From Sedimenticola sp. (GTDB lineage: Bacteria > Pseudomonadota > Gammaproteobacteria > Chromatiales > Chromatiaceae): 6,422 bases of DNA. How positions within the stretch are numbered: position 1 is the first letter of the stretch; each line of letters opens with the position of its first letter. The stretch spans positions 1 to 6,422 of the forward strand of contig JALVUB010000198.1 in assembly GCA_027023915.1 (NCBI GenBank), in the 5' to 3' direction. Of this stretch, positions 1-5,986 are shown in pieces. The translations under genes and the position numbers were made by a program. The notes below the pieces were generated by a model. That model was not told the DNA's origin, made no database searches, and worked only from the letters and a program-made list of their open reading frames with translations.

Positions 1-129
1 TGCAGAGATAGAAGAAATTGTTTTCCCGGCTAAGCTGTTTCATTCGATTGATTTGATGGCAAAGCGGTCGTCGGGCGAAAGATTAGCAGAACCGCATCCC
101 CGCGGGGTGCCACAGCGTCGTTTTCCGCG
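1..129. other. Upstream region with no assignable gene
   Basis: The first ~80 bases are noticeably richer in A+T than the rest of the window. A plus-strand frame is open from position 2 to a TGA at 131-133. It gives about 43 residues that enter from outside the window and end in an Arg/Pro-rich stretch, and it resembles no family I know. On the minus strand an ATG at 43-41 opens a frame that runs off the left edge (MKQLSRENNFFYLC), without a visible Shine-Dalgarno sequence. Either could be the edge of a neighbouring gene, but neither has enough sequence to support a call. A CCCCGCGGGG palindrome lies at 98-107. Confidence 0.3.
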
Positions 130-159
130 GTGACATCCTTTGCCGAGCCCGCCTATAAT
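130..159 (+). promoter_or_regulatory. Predicted sigma70 promoter of the efflux operon
   Basis: GTGACA at 130-135 (5 of 6 matches to the -35 consensus) is separated by 18 bp from a perfect TATAAT at 154-159. Transcription would begin near 166, leaving a leader of about 60 nt before the adaptor ATG at 228. This is the only strong promoter-like pair seen ahead of the adaptor gene. No regulator-like palindrome overlaps it, and the GTCAA-N5-TTGAC operator found near the right end is absent here. Confidence 0.6.
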
Positions 160-227
160 CCCCCCCGAGACAGCCGTGCCGTGGAGCAGCGCGCCGGTTA
201 TCGTGGACACCAGGGAGAACCTTCGTC

Positions 228-1403
228 ATGCCCTTCGTTTTGCGCTGTTTTCTTCCCTTCGTGATTTTGGGCCTGGTGCTTTCCGGCTGCCAGAAGCCGG
301 AGGAGCCCACGGGCGAGCCTCCCGTTCGTCCCGTGAAGACCATGCAGGTCACCGCCGGCGCCACGGGCGGGGTGCGCCAGTTCCCGGCGCGCATCGATTC
401 CCTCAACAAGGCCGACCTCTCCTTCCGGGTCCCCGGCAAGGTAAAGCAGATCCTGGTGGTGGAGGGACAGGAGGTGAAGAAGGGCGAGCTGCTGGCCAGG
501 CTGGACGACACCGACTACCGCATCGTGGTCAATGACCGCCGGGCCAGTTACCAGAAGGCCAGAAAGGATTTCCTGCGGGCCAAGAAGCTCATCAAGCAGG
601 GCTACATCTCGCGTACCGATTTCGACAAGCTGGAGGCGGCCTTCAAGAGCGCCCGCGCGGCCCTGCGGGCGGCGGAGCAGGATCTGGCCTATACCCGTCT
701 TTCCGCGCCTTTCGGGGGCGCCGTGGCCAAGCGCTATGTGGAACAGTTCGAGGAGGTGCGGCCCAACCAGCCTGTGCTGGCGCTGAGCGATACGTCGCGG
801 CTCAAGGTGATCTTCGACGTGCCGGAAAATATCATCCAGTCGATCGATCGCAGCGACAAGAAGGGGCGGGTGGAAGTATGGGCCACCTTCGACACCCTGC
901 CGGAAAAGCGCTTCCCGTTGCAGTTCCTCGAGGCCTCCACCCGCGCCGATCCGCAGACACAGACCTTCAAGGTGACCTTCACCATGCCCAGGCCGGAGCA
1001 GCTCAACGTGCTGCCCGGCATGACCGCCAGCGTCACCGTGGATCTCACCCACGTGCTGCGCGCCACGGAGGGGCAGTTGCTGCCGCTCACCGCGGTCACC
1101 GCCGATGCCGCCCTGGAGCCCATCGTCTGGGTGGTGGACGGCAATAACACCGTGCATGCGCGCAAGGTCAGGCTGGGCGGGATGCGGGGCAGCCGCGTCG
1201 AGGTGCTCGAGGGGCTCGAGGAGGGGATGCGGGTGGTCACCGCCGGCACCGCCTACCTCGCCGAGGGGATGAAGGTACGGCTGATGCCGGAGAAGGAGCA
1301 GGCCGAGCCCCGCCCCGATGACCTGAAGCTCATCCTGCTCAGCCGCTGCCCGGCGAAAGGAGGCTGTGAAGGCAGCGCGGGGAAGGGGGCGTCCGCCAAA
1401 TGA
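228..1403 (+). CDS. RND efflux periplasmic adaptor (membrane fusion) lipoprotein
   Basis: This 391-aa protein is the periplasmic adaptor of an RND efflux pump, bridging the inner-membrane permease encoded next to it and an outer-membrane channel. The N-terminus is a lipoprotein signal: a hydrophobic stretch (about 8-19) ends in the lipobox LSGC with the acylated cysteine at C21, followed by Gln, so the mature protein should be lipid-anchored. Family architecture can be followed: first half of the lipoyl domain (~60-95, with VPGKV and VVEGQEVKKGELLARLD), an alpha-helical hairpin rich in Ala/Lys/Arg (~98-152), second lipoyl half (~153-187, LSAPFGGAVAK), beta-barrel (~190-265) and membrane-proximal domain (~270-355). 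The ATG at 228 is preceded by AGGGAGA at 212-218 with suitable spacing. The stop overlaps the permease start (ATGA), implying translational coupling. The C-terminal tail (~356-391) is low complexity and carries two cysteines, C374 and C380. Substrate is unknown. Confidence 0.93.
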   Translation: MPFVLRCFLPFVILGLVLSGCQKPEEPTGEPPVRPVKTMQVTAGATGGVRQFPARIDSLNKADLSFRVPGKVKQILVVEGQEVKKGELLARLDDTDYRIVVNDRRASYQKARKDFLRAKKLIKQGYISRTDFDKLEAAFKSARAALRAAEQDLAYTRLSAPFGGAVAKRYVEQFEEVRPNQPVLALSDTSRLKVIFDVPENIIQSIDRSDKKGRVEVWATFDTLPEKRFPLQFLEASTRADPQTQTFKVTFTMPRPEQLNVLPGMTASVTVDLTHVLRATEGQLLPLTAVTADAALEPIVWVVDGNNTVHARKVRLGGMRGSRVEVLEGLEEGMRVVTAGTAYLAEGMKVRLMPEKEQAEPRPDDLKLILLSRCPAKGGCEGSAGKGASAK

Positions 1404-4400
1404 ACATTGGCGAATACTCGGTCAGAACGCCGGTCGTCTCCTGGCTCCTGGTCATCATCTTGGTGGGCGGGGGATTCTACGGCTTCGAGCACATGGGGAA
1501 GCTGGAAGACCCCAATTTCACCATCAAGCAGGCCAAGATCATCACCTTCTATCCCGGCGCCACCGCCAGGCAGGTGCAGGACGAGGTGACCTACCACATC
1601 GAGGATGCGGTGCAGCTCATGGGGCAGCTCAAGCGCATCAAGATGTCGATCTCCCGCCCCGGCATGTCCGACATCGACCTGGAGTTCAAGGACGAGTACA
1701 CCTCCGAGCAATTCCCCGACATCTACGATGAGCTGCGGCGCAAGATCGCCGACATGAAGCACAAGCTGCCGCCGGGGGTGAACCCCATCATCGTGGACGA
1801 CTTCGCCGACGTCTATGGCGTTTATCTGGCGCTGCACGGCTCCGGCTATACCTACCGTGATCTCAAGGACGTGGCCGATGAGCTGAAGAAGCAGCTGGTG
1901 CTGGTGCCTGGCGTGCGCAAGGTGGTCATCGGCGGCGCGCAGCCCGAGGTGGTCTATCTGGAGATTTCGCGTCAGAAACTGGGTGAGCTCGGCATCCCCA
2001 TGGAGCGCATCGGCGCCATCCTGAAGTCGCAGAACGTGGTGGCCGATGCCGGCAAGGTGAAGGTGGGCCGCGACTATATCCGCATCCAGCCCACCGGAGA
2101 GTTCGAGTCGGTCAAATCCATCGGCGACGTGCTGCTGGTGTCGGACGGCAAGAAGCTGGTCTATCTCAAGGACATCGCCAGGATTCACCGGCTCTACGAC
2201 GAAGTGCCGGGCCGGCTTATCTATTTCAACGGCGCCCCCTCGCTTACCATCGGCATCTCCATGCGGGGGGGCGAGAACGTGGTGGCCGTGGGCAGGGCGC
2301 TGGAAAAGCGGTTGCATGAACTCGAAGGCACCGTGCCGGTGGGAATGAAGCTGGATGTTATCTACAACCAGCCCGGCGAGGTGGAGAAATCGGTGAGCGG
2401 CTTCATCGTCAACGTGGGCGAGGCCATCCTCATCGTCATCCTGGTGCTGTTGCTGTTCATGGGGCTCACCTCCGGGCTCATCATCGGCGCGGTGCTGCTC
2501 ATCACGGTGGCGGGCACTCTGTTCATCATGCAGCTCTATGGCATCGAATTGCAGCGCATCTCACTCGGCGCCCTGGTCATCGCCCTGGGGATGCTGGTGG
2601 ACAACGCCATCGTGGTGGCAGAGGGCATGCTCATCCGGCTTCAGGGCGGGATGAAGCCGGCGCTGGCGGCGCGGGAGGTGGTGGGCAAGAACGCCTTCGC
2701 CCTGCTGGGCGGCACGGTGATTGGCATCCTCGCCTTCTCCGCCATCGGCCTCTCCCAGGACAACACCGGCGAGTTCACCCGCTCGCTCTTCTACGTCATT
2801 CTCATCTCGCTGCTGCTCTCCTGGGTGACGGCGGTGAGCACCACGCCGCTGCTCTGCGCGCTCTTCATCAAGCCGAAGCAGAGTGGCGAAGGCAAGGGGG
2901 AAGACCCCTACCGCAAGGGGTTCTTTCTGGTCTATCGCAACTTCGTCAAGCAGGTGATCCGCTTCCGCTGGATCACCGTGGCCGCGGTGCTGGGGCTCTT
3001 TTTGCTGGCGATCTACGGTTACGGCTTCGTCAAGCAGGCCTTTTTCCCCAACGCCAACACGCCCATGTTTTTCGTCGATATCTGGGAGCCGGAGGGGACC
3101 GACATCCGCGCCACCCGCGACGACACCCTGAAAGTGGCCGAGTTCGTGCGCAAGCAGCCCGGCGTGGTGAAGACCACCTCCCTGGTCGGTGGCGGCGACG
3201 CCCGCTTCTCGCTGGTTTACGAGCCCAAGGAGGCCAGCCCGGCCTACGCCCAGATCATCGTTCAGACCGAGAAGCGGGAGCAGATCCCGGCCGTCTGGGA
3301 GGCGGTGGACGAGTACATGAGAGAGCGGATGCCGCAGCTCGATCCCATCATCAAGCCGTTGCGCATCGGTCCGGGGCGTGACGGCAAGATCGAGGCGCGC
3401 TTCAGCGGGCCGGACCCGGTGGTGCTGCGCACCCTCTCGGAGAAGGCCAAGGCGATCATGCGCGCCGATCCCGAGGCCAAGGAGGTGCGCGACGACTGGC
3501 GCAACCCCGTGGCCTACATCGAACCGGTCTTCAACGAGCAGGTGGGGCGCCAGCTTGGCATCAGCCGCGAGGATCTGGCCGCCGCGCTGAAGACCGCCTT
3601 CGAGGGCGAGACCGTGGGCAGCTTCCGTGACGGCATCCGCATGCTGCCCATCCGTCTGCGTCCACCGGCCAATGAGCGCGGTGACGTGGGCAACATCAAG
3701 GACATCCGCGTCTGGAGCCCGGTGCTCAAGCGGGCGGTGCCCGTGGCCCAGGTGGTGAGCGAGTTCCGCACCCGCTTCGAAAACACGGTCATTCGCGGTC
3801 GCAACCGCGAGCAGACCATCATCGCCTCGTGCAACCCGCGCGGGGAGCTGGCCACGCCGCTGTTCAACCGCCTGCGGCCCAAGATTGAGGCCATCGAGCT
3901 GCCGCCGGGCTACAAGCTGGAATGGGGCGGCGAGCATGAGGATTCCCGCAACGCCCAGTCGGCGCTCGCCAAGGCCATCCCGGTGGGTTTCCTGCTGATG
4001 ATAATCGTCAGCATTCTGCTGTTCGGAAAGGTGCGCCAGCCGCTCATCATCTGGCTTACGGTGCCGCTGGCGATCATCGGCATCACCGCCGGGCTGCTTG
4101 GCTTCAACGGCGCCTTCGACTTCATGTCCCTGCTCGGCGCGCTGAGCCTCATCGGCCTGCTGATAAAGAACGCCATCGTGCTCATCGAGGAGATCGACCA
4201 GCAGATCGCGGACGGCAAGCCCCCCTTCACCGCCATCCTAGACTCGGCCACCAGCCGCCTGCGGCCGGTGACCATGGCGGCGGGCACCACCATCCTCGGC
4301 ATGATTCCGCTGCTCCAGGACGTCTTCTTTGTCAACATGTCCATCACCATCATGGCCGGGCTGGGCTTCGCCACCTTCCTCACCCTGCTGCTGGTGCCGG

Positions 4401-4447
4401 TGCTTTATGCCATCTTCTTCCGCGTGCCCCACGCCAGCGAGGGGTGA
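1400..4447 (+). CDS. RND-family efflux pump permease (inner membrane, proton-driven)
   Basis: This 1015-aa protein is a complete RND transporter of the HAE1/AcrB-like type, which uses the proton gradient to export compounds from the inner membrane and periplasm. It shows the duplicated RND layout: TM1 (~12-29), a large periplasmic loop (~30-335), TM2-6 (~336-490), TM7 (~522-544), a second large loop (~545-855), and TM8-12 (~856-1006). The proton-relay region is recognisable: GMLVDNAIVV in TM4 with D401-N402 at the position of the AcrB Asp pair, and LLIKNAIVLIEE in TM10 with K923 at the position of the AcrB lysine. The N-terminal loop signatures (LEDPNFTIKQA, YPGATARQV, SRPGMSDIDLEFKD) remind me of the TriC-like branch rather than CzcA-type metal pumps. 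That subfamily call is from memory and moderate. The ATG overlaps the adaptor stop; a purine run at 1383-1389 can serve as ribosome binding site. No outer-membrane factor follows, so the pump probably borrows a TolC-like channel encoded elsewhere. Confidence 0.93.
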   Translation: MNIGEYSVRTPVVSWLLVIILVGGGFYGFEHMGKLEDPNFTIKQAKIITFYPGATARQVQDEVTYHIEDAVQLMGQLKRIKMSISRPGMSDIDLEFKDEYTSEQFPDIYDELRRKIADMKHKLPPGVNPIIVDDFADVYGVYLALHGSGYTYRDLKDVADELKKQLVLVPGVRKVVIGGAQPEVVYLEISRQKLGELGIPMERIGAILKSQNVVADAGKVKVGRDYIRIQPTGEFESVKSIGDVLLVSDGKKLVYLKDIARIHRLYDEVPGRLIYFNGAPSLTIGISMRGGENVVAVGRALEKRLHELEGTVPVGMKLDVIYNQPGEVEKSVSGFIVNVGEAILIVILVLLLFMGLTSGLIIGAVLLITVAGTLFIMQLYGIELQRISLGALVIALGMLVDNAIVVAEGMLIRLQGGMKPALAAREVVGKNAFALLGGTVIGILAFSAIGLSQDNTGEFTRSLFYVILISLLLSWVTAVSTTPLLCALFIKPKQSGEGKGEDPYRKGFFLVYRNFVKQVIRFRWITVAAVLGLFLLAIYGYGFVKQAFFPNANTPMFFVDIWEPEGTDIRATRDDTLKVAEFVRKQPGVVKTTSLVGGGDARFSLVYEPKEASPAYAQIIVQTEKREQIPAVWEAVDEYMRERMPQLDPIIKPLRIGPGRDGKIEARFSGPDPVVLRTLSEKAKAIMRADPEAKEVRDDWRNPVAYIEPVFNEQVGRQLGISREDLAAALKTAFEGETVGSFRDGIRMLPIRLRPPANERGDVGNIKDIRVWSPVLKRAVPVAQVVSEFRTRFENTVIRGRNREQTIIASCNPRGELATPLFNRLRPKIEAIELPPGYKLEWGGEHEDSRNAQSALAKAIPVGFLLMIIVSILLFGKVRQPLIIWLTVPLAIIGITAGLLGFNGAFDFMSLLGALSLIGLLIKNAIVLIEEIDQQIADGKPPFTAILDSATSRLRPVTMAAGTTILGMIPLLQDVFFVNMSITIMAGLGFATFLTLLLVPVLYAIFFRVPHASEG

Positions 4448-4531
4448 GGCATCGTTCCCACCGCTTGTCGGCAACGCTGGAACAGCCGGCGCGGCGTGGC
4501 GGGGCACGCACCGGCGGTTACTGAATCCTGT

Positions 4532-5032
4532 TCAAGCCTCGCCTTCCCAGTAATCGACGGCGGCATCCAGCGGCAGGCACACCGACAGGGTTCTGGCCGA
4601 CTTGTCGCCGCCCGGCGGACTGCCGGCCATGATGTTCACCTTGCCCGACTCGGGCATCATCACGATATCCGGCTCCTCCATGGTGCTGACACACAGGTAC
4701 TTCAGGTCGGCATCGCCGTCATTGACAATCTGGTGCGGGGTGTCGGGGCCGGGCGGCACGGCCACCACGTCCCCGGACTTGAGCGGCCAGCTTCTGTCAC
4801 CCAGCCGCAAGCGGCCACTGCCCTCGATGACGAAAAACATCTCCTCGTTCACCAGGTGGGCGTGCACGGGCCAGGCGACCTTGCCCGGCGGCAATACAAC
4901 GATACGATAACCAAGCTTCCTGGCGCCCAACCGTTTTCCAATCCGGGCCATGCGGGCCTCGAAGCGCTCGCCGTGGCGCCATTCCAGCAGCGGTATATCG
5001 TCGATGTTCAGGATGGGTATGCTTTCATTCAT
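4532..5032 (-). CDS. Cupin-domain protein, single-domain, function unknown
   Basis: This is a 166-aa cytoplasmic single-cupin protein with no signal peptide. The first cupin motif is visible as G50 followed by H57-A-H59, E63/E64 and G71, inside PVHAHLVNEEMFFVIEGSG. The second spans G87 to N104 (GDVVAVPPGPDTPHQIVN) with H100 as the third histidine. The usual metal-ligand set (two His, Glu, distal His) is therefore intact, suggesting a metal-dependent enzyme or binding protein, but the cupin fold serves too many reactions to name one. I chose the ATG at 5032 over an in-frame one at 5086. It is preceded by GGAGGA at ideal spacing, its A overlaps the aminotransferase stop (ATGA), and the extra upstream residues are the aminotransferase 3' end read in another frame. 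It is the downstream gene of a two-gene operon and presumably acts in the same pathway as the aminotransferase. It is convergent with the pump gene. Confidence 0.88.
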   Translation of the reverse strand: MNESIPILNIDDIPLLEWRHGERFEARMARIGKRLGARKLGYRIVVLPPGKVAWPVHAHLVNEEMFFVIEGSGRLRLGDRSWPLKSGDVVAVPPGPDTPHQIVNDGDADLKYLCVSTMEEPDIVMMPESGKVNIMAGSPPGGDKSARTLSVCLPLDAAVDYWEGEA

Positions 5033-5907
5033 CTCCTCTCTCCTCCACAGTATTTTCGTATCGCCTTCCGGAAAGCTTGGCTGCAACGCTGGAACACCGG
5101 GCCCGGGCAGATCTTCAGCGTCCGCCCATCGATCTCACGTACCGGGATCAGCTCGGCACCGGTACCGGTGAGAAAGCATTCGTCGGCGGTGTGCAGGTCG
5201 TAGGGAGCCAGCGACTGCTCACGCGCCTCTATGCCTGAGTCGGCGGCCAGTTGGAGAATCAGCGCGCGGGTGATGCCGGGCAGGGCGCCGTCGATCACCG
5301 GCGGGGTGAGCAGCCGGCCCTCCCGAACGACAAACAGGTTGTCGGCGGTACCCTCGGCCACGCGCCCCTGGGCGTTGAGAAGCACCGCCTCGTCGGCGCC
5401 GGCCCGATTGGCCTCGATACGGGCCAGTATGTGGTTGAGGTAATTGAGACTCTTGATGCGCGGGTCGAGGCCGTCCGGTGGCAGGCGGCGGGTGGCGGCG
5501 GTGATGAGCCGCACACCGTGCGTCCGCGCGGCATGATTGACCATCTCCAGGCGGCTGGCGATCACGATCAGCCGTGGCGTCTTGCAGGGCGCGGGATCGA
5601 TGCCCAGGGGTCCCTCGCCCCGGGTGACGATCATGCGGATGTAACCCTCGTCCCCGTCGAAGGCCTCGACGACGGCTGCCGTGATTCCGGCCAACTCATC
5701 GTCATCCCAGGGAACGCTCAGGGCGATGGCTTGGGCCGAATCCCGCAGCCGGCGCAGATGCTCATCCAGCAGAAACGGCGCGCCCGCATAGAAGCGGATG
5801 CCCTCGAACACCCCGTCCCCATAGAGCAGGCCGTGGTCCAGCACGGGGATGCAAGCCTTTTCCAGGGGCAGGATGCTCCCTTCGAGCCAGCAGACGCCCT
5901 TGTTCAT
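5029..5907 (-). CDS. ilvE: Class IV PLP aminotransferase, IlvE (branched-chain) type
   Basis: This 292-aa protein is a fold-type IV pyridoxal-phosphate aminotransferase. The family's usual reaction transfers the amino group between glutamate and the keto acids of leucine, isoleucine and valine. Signatures in order are: DHGLLYGDGVFEGIRFY (24-40); YIRMIVTRGEGPLGI (89-103); the PLP lysine K152 in DPRIKSLNYLN (148-157); the cofactor-binding glutamate E186 in AEGTADNLFVV; and LTGTGAELIPV (246-256). The length is slightly below that of the E. coli enzyme (about 309 aa), and the 89-103 loop resembles the archaeal/Bacillus-type branch. D-amino-acid transaminase or aminodeoxychorismate lyase share the fold and cannot be excluded, though the K152 context favours IlvE. 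AAGGAG at 5919-5914 lies 6 nt before the ATG. The gene overlaps the cupin gene by 4 bp (ATGA) and is divergent from a MarR regulator. That genomic setting is unlike the ilv biosynthetic operons and hints at a catabolic or specialised role. The symbol reflects the family, not a proven function. Confidence 0.85.
   Translation of the reverse strand: MNKGVCWLEGSILPLEKACIPVLDHGLLYGDGVFEGIRFYAGAPFLLDEHLRRLRDSAQAIALSVPWDDDELAGITAAVVEAFDGDEGYIRMIVTRGEGPLGIDPAPCKTPRLIVIASRLEMVNHAARTHGVRLITAATRRLPPDGLDPRIKSLNYLNHILARIEANRAGADEAVLLNAQGRVAEGTADNLFVVREGRLLTPPVIDGALPGITRALILQLAADSGIEAREQSLAPYDLHTADECFLTGTGAELIPVREIDGRTLKICPGPVFQRCSQAFRKAIRKYCGGERR
5033..5046 (-). promoter_or_regulatory. Ribosome binding site setting the cupin start
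   Basis: Read on the minus strand, GGAGGA at 5046-5041 lies 8 nt before the ATG at 5032, with a second purine run (GAGAGGAG) between them. It is embedded in the last codons of the aminotransferase gene (Cys-Gly-Gly-Glu-Arg-Arg). Its strength and position decide the start at 5032 and support translational coupling through the ATGA overlap. Confidence 0.75.
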
Positions 5908-5920
5908 TCCAGTCTCCTTA

Positions 5921-5948
5921 TTGAGTCAATTATGTTGACATATATCAT
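5921..5948 (+). promoter_or_regulatory. Predicted promoter of the marR-type gene
   Basis: TTGAGT (-35, 5921-5926; 4 of 6 matches) and TATCAT (-10, 5943-5948; 5 of 6) are spaced by 16 bp, predicting a start near 5955. The palindrome at 5925-5939 fills the spacer between the two boxes, which would make the gene autorepressed. The -10 almost coincides with the divergent operon's -10, so the two promoters overlap back to back. Confidence 0.45.
5925..5939. promoter_or_regulatory. Operator-like palindrome 1 (GTCAA-N5-TTGAC)
   Basis: GTCAATTATGTTGAC is a perfect 5+5 inverted repeat with a 5-bp centre. Read on the minus strand with its flanks it is ATGTCAA-N5-TTGACTC, identical in all 14 non-central bases to palindrome 2. 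The size and symmetry fit a dimeric winged-helix regulator such as MarR. The site lies just downstream of the predicted aminotransferase transcription start and inside the predicted marR core promoter. Confidence 0.75.
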
Positions 5949-5976
5949 CATGCCGTTGCTTCCGCTAAAATGTCAA
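5947..5976 (-). promoter_or_regulatory. Predicted promoter of the aminotransferase-cupin operon
   Basis: On the minus strand a perfect TTGACA (-35, 5976-5971) is followed after 18 bp by CATGAT (-10, 5952-5947; 4 of 6 matches). Transcription would start near 5940, giving a leader of about 33 nt that contains the AAGGAG ribosome binding site. The -35 lies within the operator-like palindrome at 5972-5986, and the other palindrome starts at about the transcription start, so binding at either site should repress. Confidence 0.5.
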
Positions 5977-5986
5977 TATGGTTGAC
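5972..5986. promoter_or_regulatory. Operator-like palindrome 2 (GTCAA-N5-TTGAC)
   Basis: GTCAATATGGTTGAC is a perfect 5+5 inverted repeat with a 5-bp centre, lying 47 bp centre to centre from palindrome 1. With flanks it reads ATGTCAA-N5-TTGACTC on the plus strand, so the two sites face each other as inverted copies. It overlaps the -35 of the aminotransferase promoter and contains the ATG (5978-5980) predicted to start the marR-type gene. Confidence 0.75.

Noticed and set aside
1..227. Copy of the GTCAA-N5-TTGAC operator upstream of the efflux operon, which would link the pump to the MarR protein
   Set aside because: I looked through this region and found no GTCAA/TTGAC pair; control of the pump by this regulator has no sequence support.
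1356..1368. AAAGGAGG followed by a GTG inside the adaptor 3' end, as a start of a separate small gene or of the permease
   Set aside because: The spacing to GTG is only about 2 nt, the frame is not that of the permease, and the frame dies inside the permease gene without any recognisable product.
1253..2317. Antisense open frame (354 codons) across the adaptor-permease junction
   Set aside because: Same kind of GC-driven shadow: no recognisable domain, and both genes on the plus strand are well supported.
2561..3937. Long antisense open frame (458 codons) opposite the permease gene
   Set aside because: It lies wholly within the RND coding sequence. Its composition (His/Leu/Gly/Asp-rich, no domain) is the usual shadow of GC-rich codons, while the sense frame matches RND motifs from end to end.
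4494..4509. GCGTG-N6-CACGC hairpin between the convergent pump and cupin genes as an intrinsic terminator
   Set aside because: The stem is only 5 bp and no T-run follows on either strand, so termination here is not supported by the sequence.
4496..5985. Plus-strand open frames opposite the cupin and aminotransferase genes (4496-5203, 5251-5985)
   Set aside because: They are antisense to genes with clear cupin and PLP-transferase motifs. Their translations show no domain, and 5251-5985 would also run through the divergent promoter.
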